Source: Notospermus geniculatus (taxonomy: Eukaryota; Nemertea; Pilidiophora; Heteronemertea; Lineidae). Taken from it: a stretch of 64,000 nt of DNA. The first letter of the stretch is position 1. Each line of letters begins with the position of its first letter. Positions 62,196 to 64,000 of the stretch are shown in pieces. Made by a program: the position numbers and the translations under genes. The stretch spans positions 77,081-141,080 of the forward strand of contig NMRB01000002.1 in assembly GCA_002633025.1 (NCBI GenBank). The letters run 5' to 3'. A model generated the notes under the pieces. It made no database searches and was not told the origin of the DNA. It worked only from the letters and a program-made list of their open reading frames with translations.

Positions 62196-64000
62196 AGTAT
62201 AACAGTACCGGTATAAAATAACATGTAAAATGATCCTCCTTGTGACACAATTTTCCTAATCCTAATCTACGTATATGTTGCATCAGAGCACTTGGAGTAG
62301 TAAAATAAACACTAGAATTTAACTCATGCAGGGCAGTCTCGCATAAACATGCAATCTACTGCCATACATCATGATATAACTGCAAAATTCATAAGCAAAT
62401 ACATGATAGTGCTATCTGGCATTGTGCACACGCATGCCATTTTTTCTCCTCAGAGAATTACATTTTAATAATTAACGACACACATCTCTATATCACATGT
62501 GATTAAATCCAAGATCAGGAGGGATTAAGTTGGTCTTTATTATTCCCCGGGCTCTACTGGAAAGGAAAAGGCATCATGATAATGAATGACGGCGCAGACA
62601 AGAAATAATTGTTCATTCAAGCAGCGTCAGAAGAGAGCATCTGCTTTGAAACATATAATTCACCATTGCCTATAAAAAATCCGATCAAAAATACATCTCA
62701 GGCTATTCTATTTTTGTCCCAGACAATATTCAAATGGAAAACATTGCTGGAGTGGAAAGATTTGTATCTATTTTTTTCTGACGAGATGCTCAAGGCTGCT
62801 GGGTGTCTTTTTTATGTATGGATGATTTTGTTTTGCCTTTTGGTCTGCTCTATATGTGAGAAGTGTAAAATTTCATAACCTTCACAAAACTGCACATTAT
62901 AGGTTTAGAATGGTCCCAAAGTAATAGGTCTGGGGATAGGATCCAAACTGATGGAAGGCCGACCACACCTATATATAATCGAGGCCTCCGGTCACTTCAT
63001 CTTCGGACAACGCCCCCTTGAGAAAGCGGAGACCGATGACGTACACGCTTTCGCGTCCAATACCGGTGCAGTCCCAAAAAAGATGTATCAACTTGATAAC
63101 AAATGCAAATTCAATTCCCAGGCATAGAGATATGAAATCTTTACTATCAAAGATTGTCAACAGACCATGATACTTAATTCATTTTCGTAGTGCAGTCAGC
63201 GAGTTCTATGCGCGAGTGGCTAGACATGGCTGACTGACGCTGTCTATGTCAAAGGATCATGACACTGCGACACTACTAAAACATGCCACGCATCATGGGT
63301 TATAGTGATATGCACTGCCAGTTCCGTATAGAGGTTCATCAAAACAGACTGTTATCAAATACAGTGGCAGCAATTAATTTACTGAGTAACTCTCGATACG
63401 AAGAAAGAACTCGCACAAAAACCGTCATAAAGCAAGTTGAGAGTGTGGGCAAAAACTCACAAATATTGGGGAATCTATAATTCATATAGAATCAGATATG
63501 GGTAGATGGAATTTACATTCGGCTTTTTTTCAACCGAGTTTCTGATGAATTGTTGCCGTCTGGGCAGAATGTCCTAACCTCTGGATATATAGCTATCGAG
63601 ATGTTCCTTCAGTCAAAGACACCTGCCTCACAAGTAGAATTCTGAGTTGATGGGTCATTAAACAGTTCCACAAAAAGGACCATCTGCAGTTCAGCAGTTA
63701 ATATAAAAAGATAATCATACTAGACATTTCCCAATATGTACCAAGAATGTGCGTAAAACAAGATTTCTAGAGGTAACACTAATTTCAAGTGGAGCCAGAG
63801 CTGGGGTATAGGCCAATGCTGGCCCACAAGGCTTTGCCATCACTCTTCCTTCCTGGGCGATTATATGTTATCTCAGATGTCAAAGAGGTGGTGGCACTTT
63901 CAGGCTCATCGGTCATGTTCTTGCTTCTCAAACACAAGGCTTTCAACCAATACACCGGGTTCGACAGTATTCACGCAAAAACATGTGATGTAAATGTATT
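62196..64000. other. Right end of window, no confirmed gene
   Basis: Two possible - strand coding pieces, at 62969-63160 and 63785-63970, are described as findings. Nothing else was recognised. Confidence 0.5.

Overview
This is a window of animal nuclear DNA: genes are split by GT-AG introns, intergenic and intronic DNA is AT-rich, and there are many minisatellites and short inverted-repeat transposons. The proteins point to an invertebrate. The main gene is a single-copy-style Groucho/TLE co-repressor whose acidic segment has the SDQDLVVDVANE form seen in Drosophila Groucho rather than the vertebrate SDDNLVVDVSNE form. Its neighbour is a type II (alternative) NADH dehydrogenase, a gene kept by several marine invertebrate lineages and absent from vertebrates. 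A marine invertebrate (echinoderm, hemichordate, mollusc or similar) fits, but I cannot name the species.

Layout. 1-240 is a 56-bp minisatellite. 590-1309 holds the last three coding exons of the NADH dehydrogenase gene on the + strand; earlier exons lie off the left edge. A likely polyadenylation signal is at 1984. The Groucho/TLE gene runs on the - strand from an ATG at 54209 to a stop at 5921, tail-to-tail with the NADH dehydrogenase. I could place 19 coding exons by reading codons, splice sites and phases: Q domain (exons 1-6, 54209-47572), GP domain (33660-33486), a putative 11-nt microexon (30586-30576), the CcN acidic segment (15193-15137), the SP domain (14909-8925) and a complete seven-bladed WD40 propeller (8393-5921). 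The phases join without a break to 694 residues. One exon, expected to carry the CcN nuclear localisation signal, was not found; a 250-N gap at 15341-15590 is the obvious place for it.

The large introns and the region beyond the Groucho 5' end (54210-64000) contain no gene I can recognise. They hold non-autonomous transposons: TWA-duplicating PIF/Harbinger-like elements at 11783, 22735 and 58129, TA-duplicating elements at 29606 and 36311, a 646-bp long-inverted-repeat element with a 9-bp target duplication at 59531, and a dispersed pair at 39183 and 44590. They also hold tandem repeats and three direct duplications that each meet at a single N.

Those three single-N duplications (24998-28008, 50891-52216, 56417-57641) look like allelic haplotypes placed end to end by the assembler. 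Two of them differ by a transposon insertion present in one copy and absent in the other, so the window seems to capture segregating insertions. I did not find an undescribed multi-gene system. The most useful leads are these insertion polymorphisms, the Groucho microexon and missing exon, and the GC-AG intron in the NADH dehydrogenase gene.
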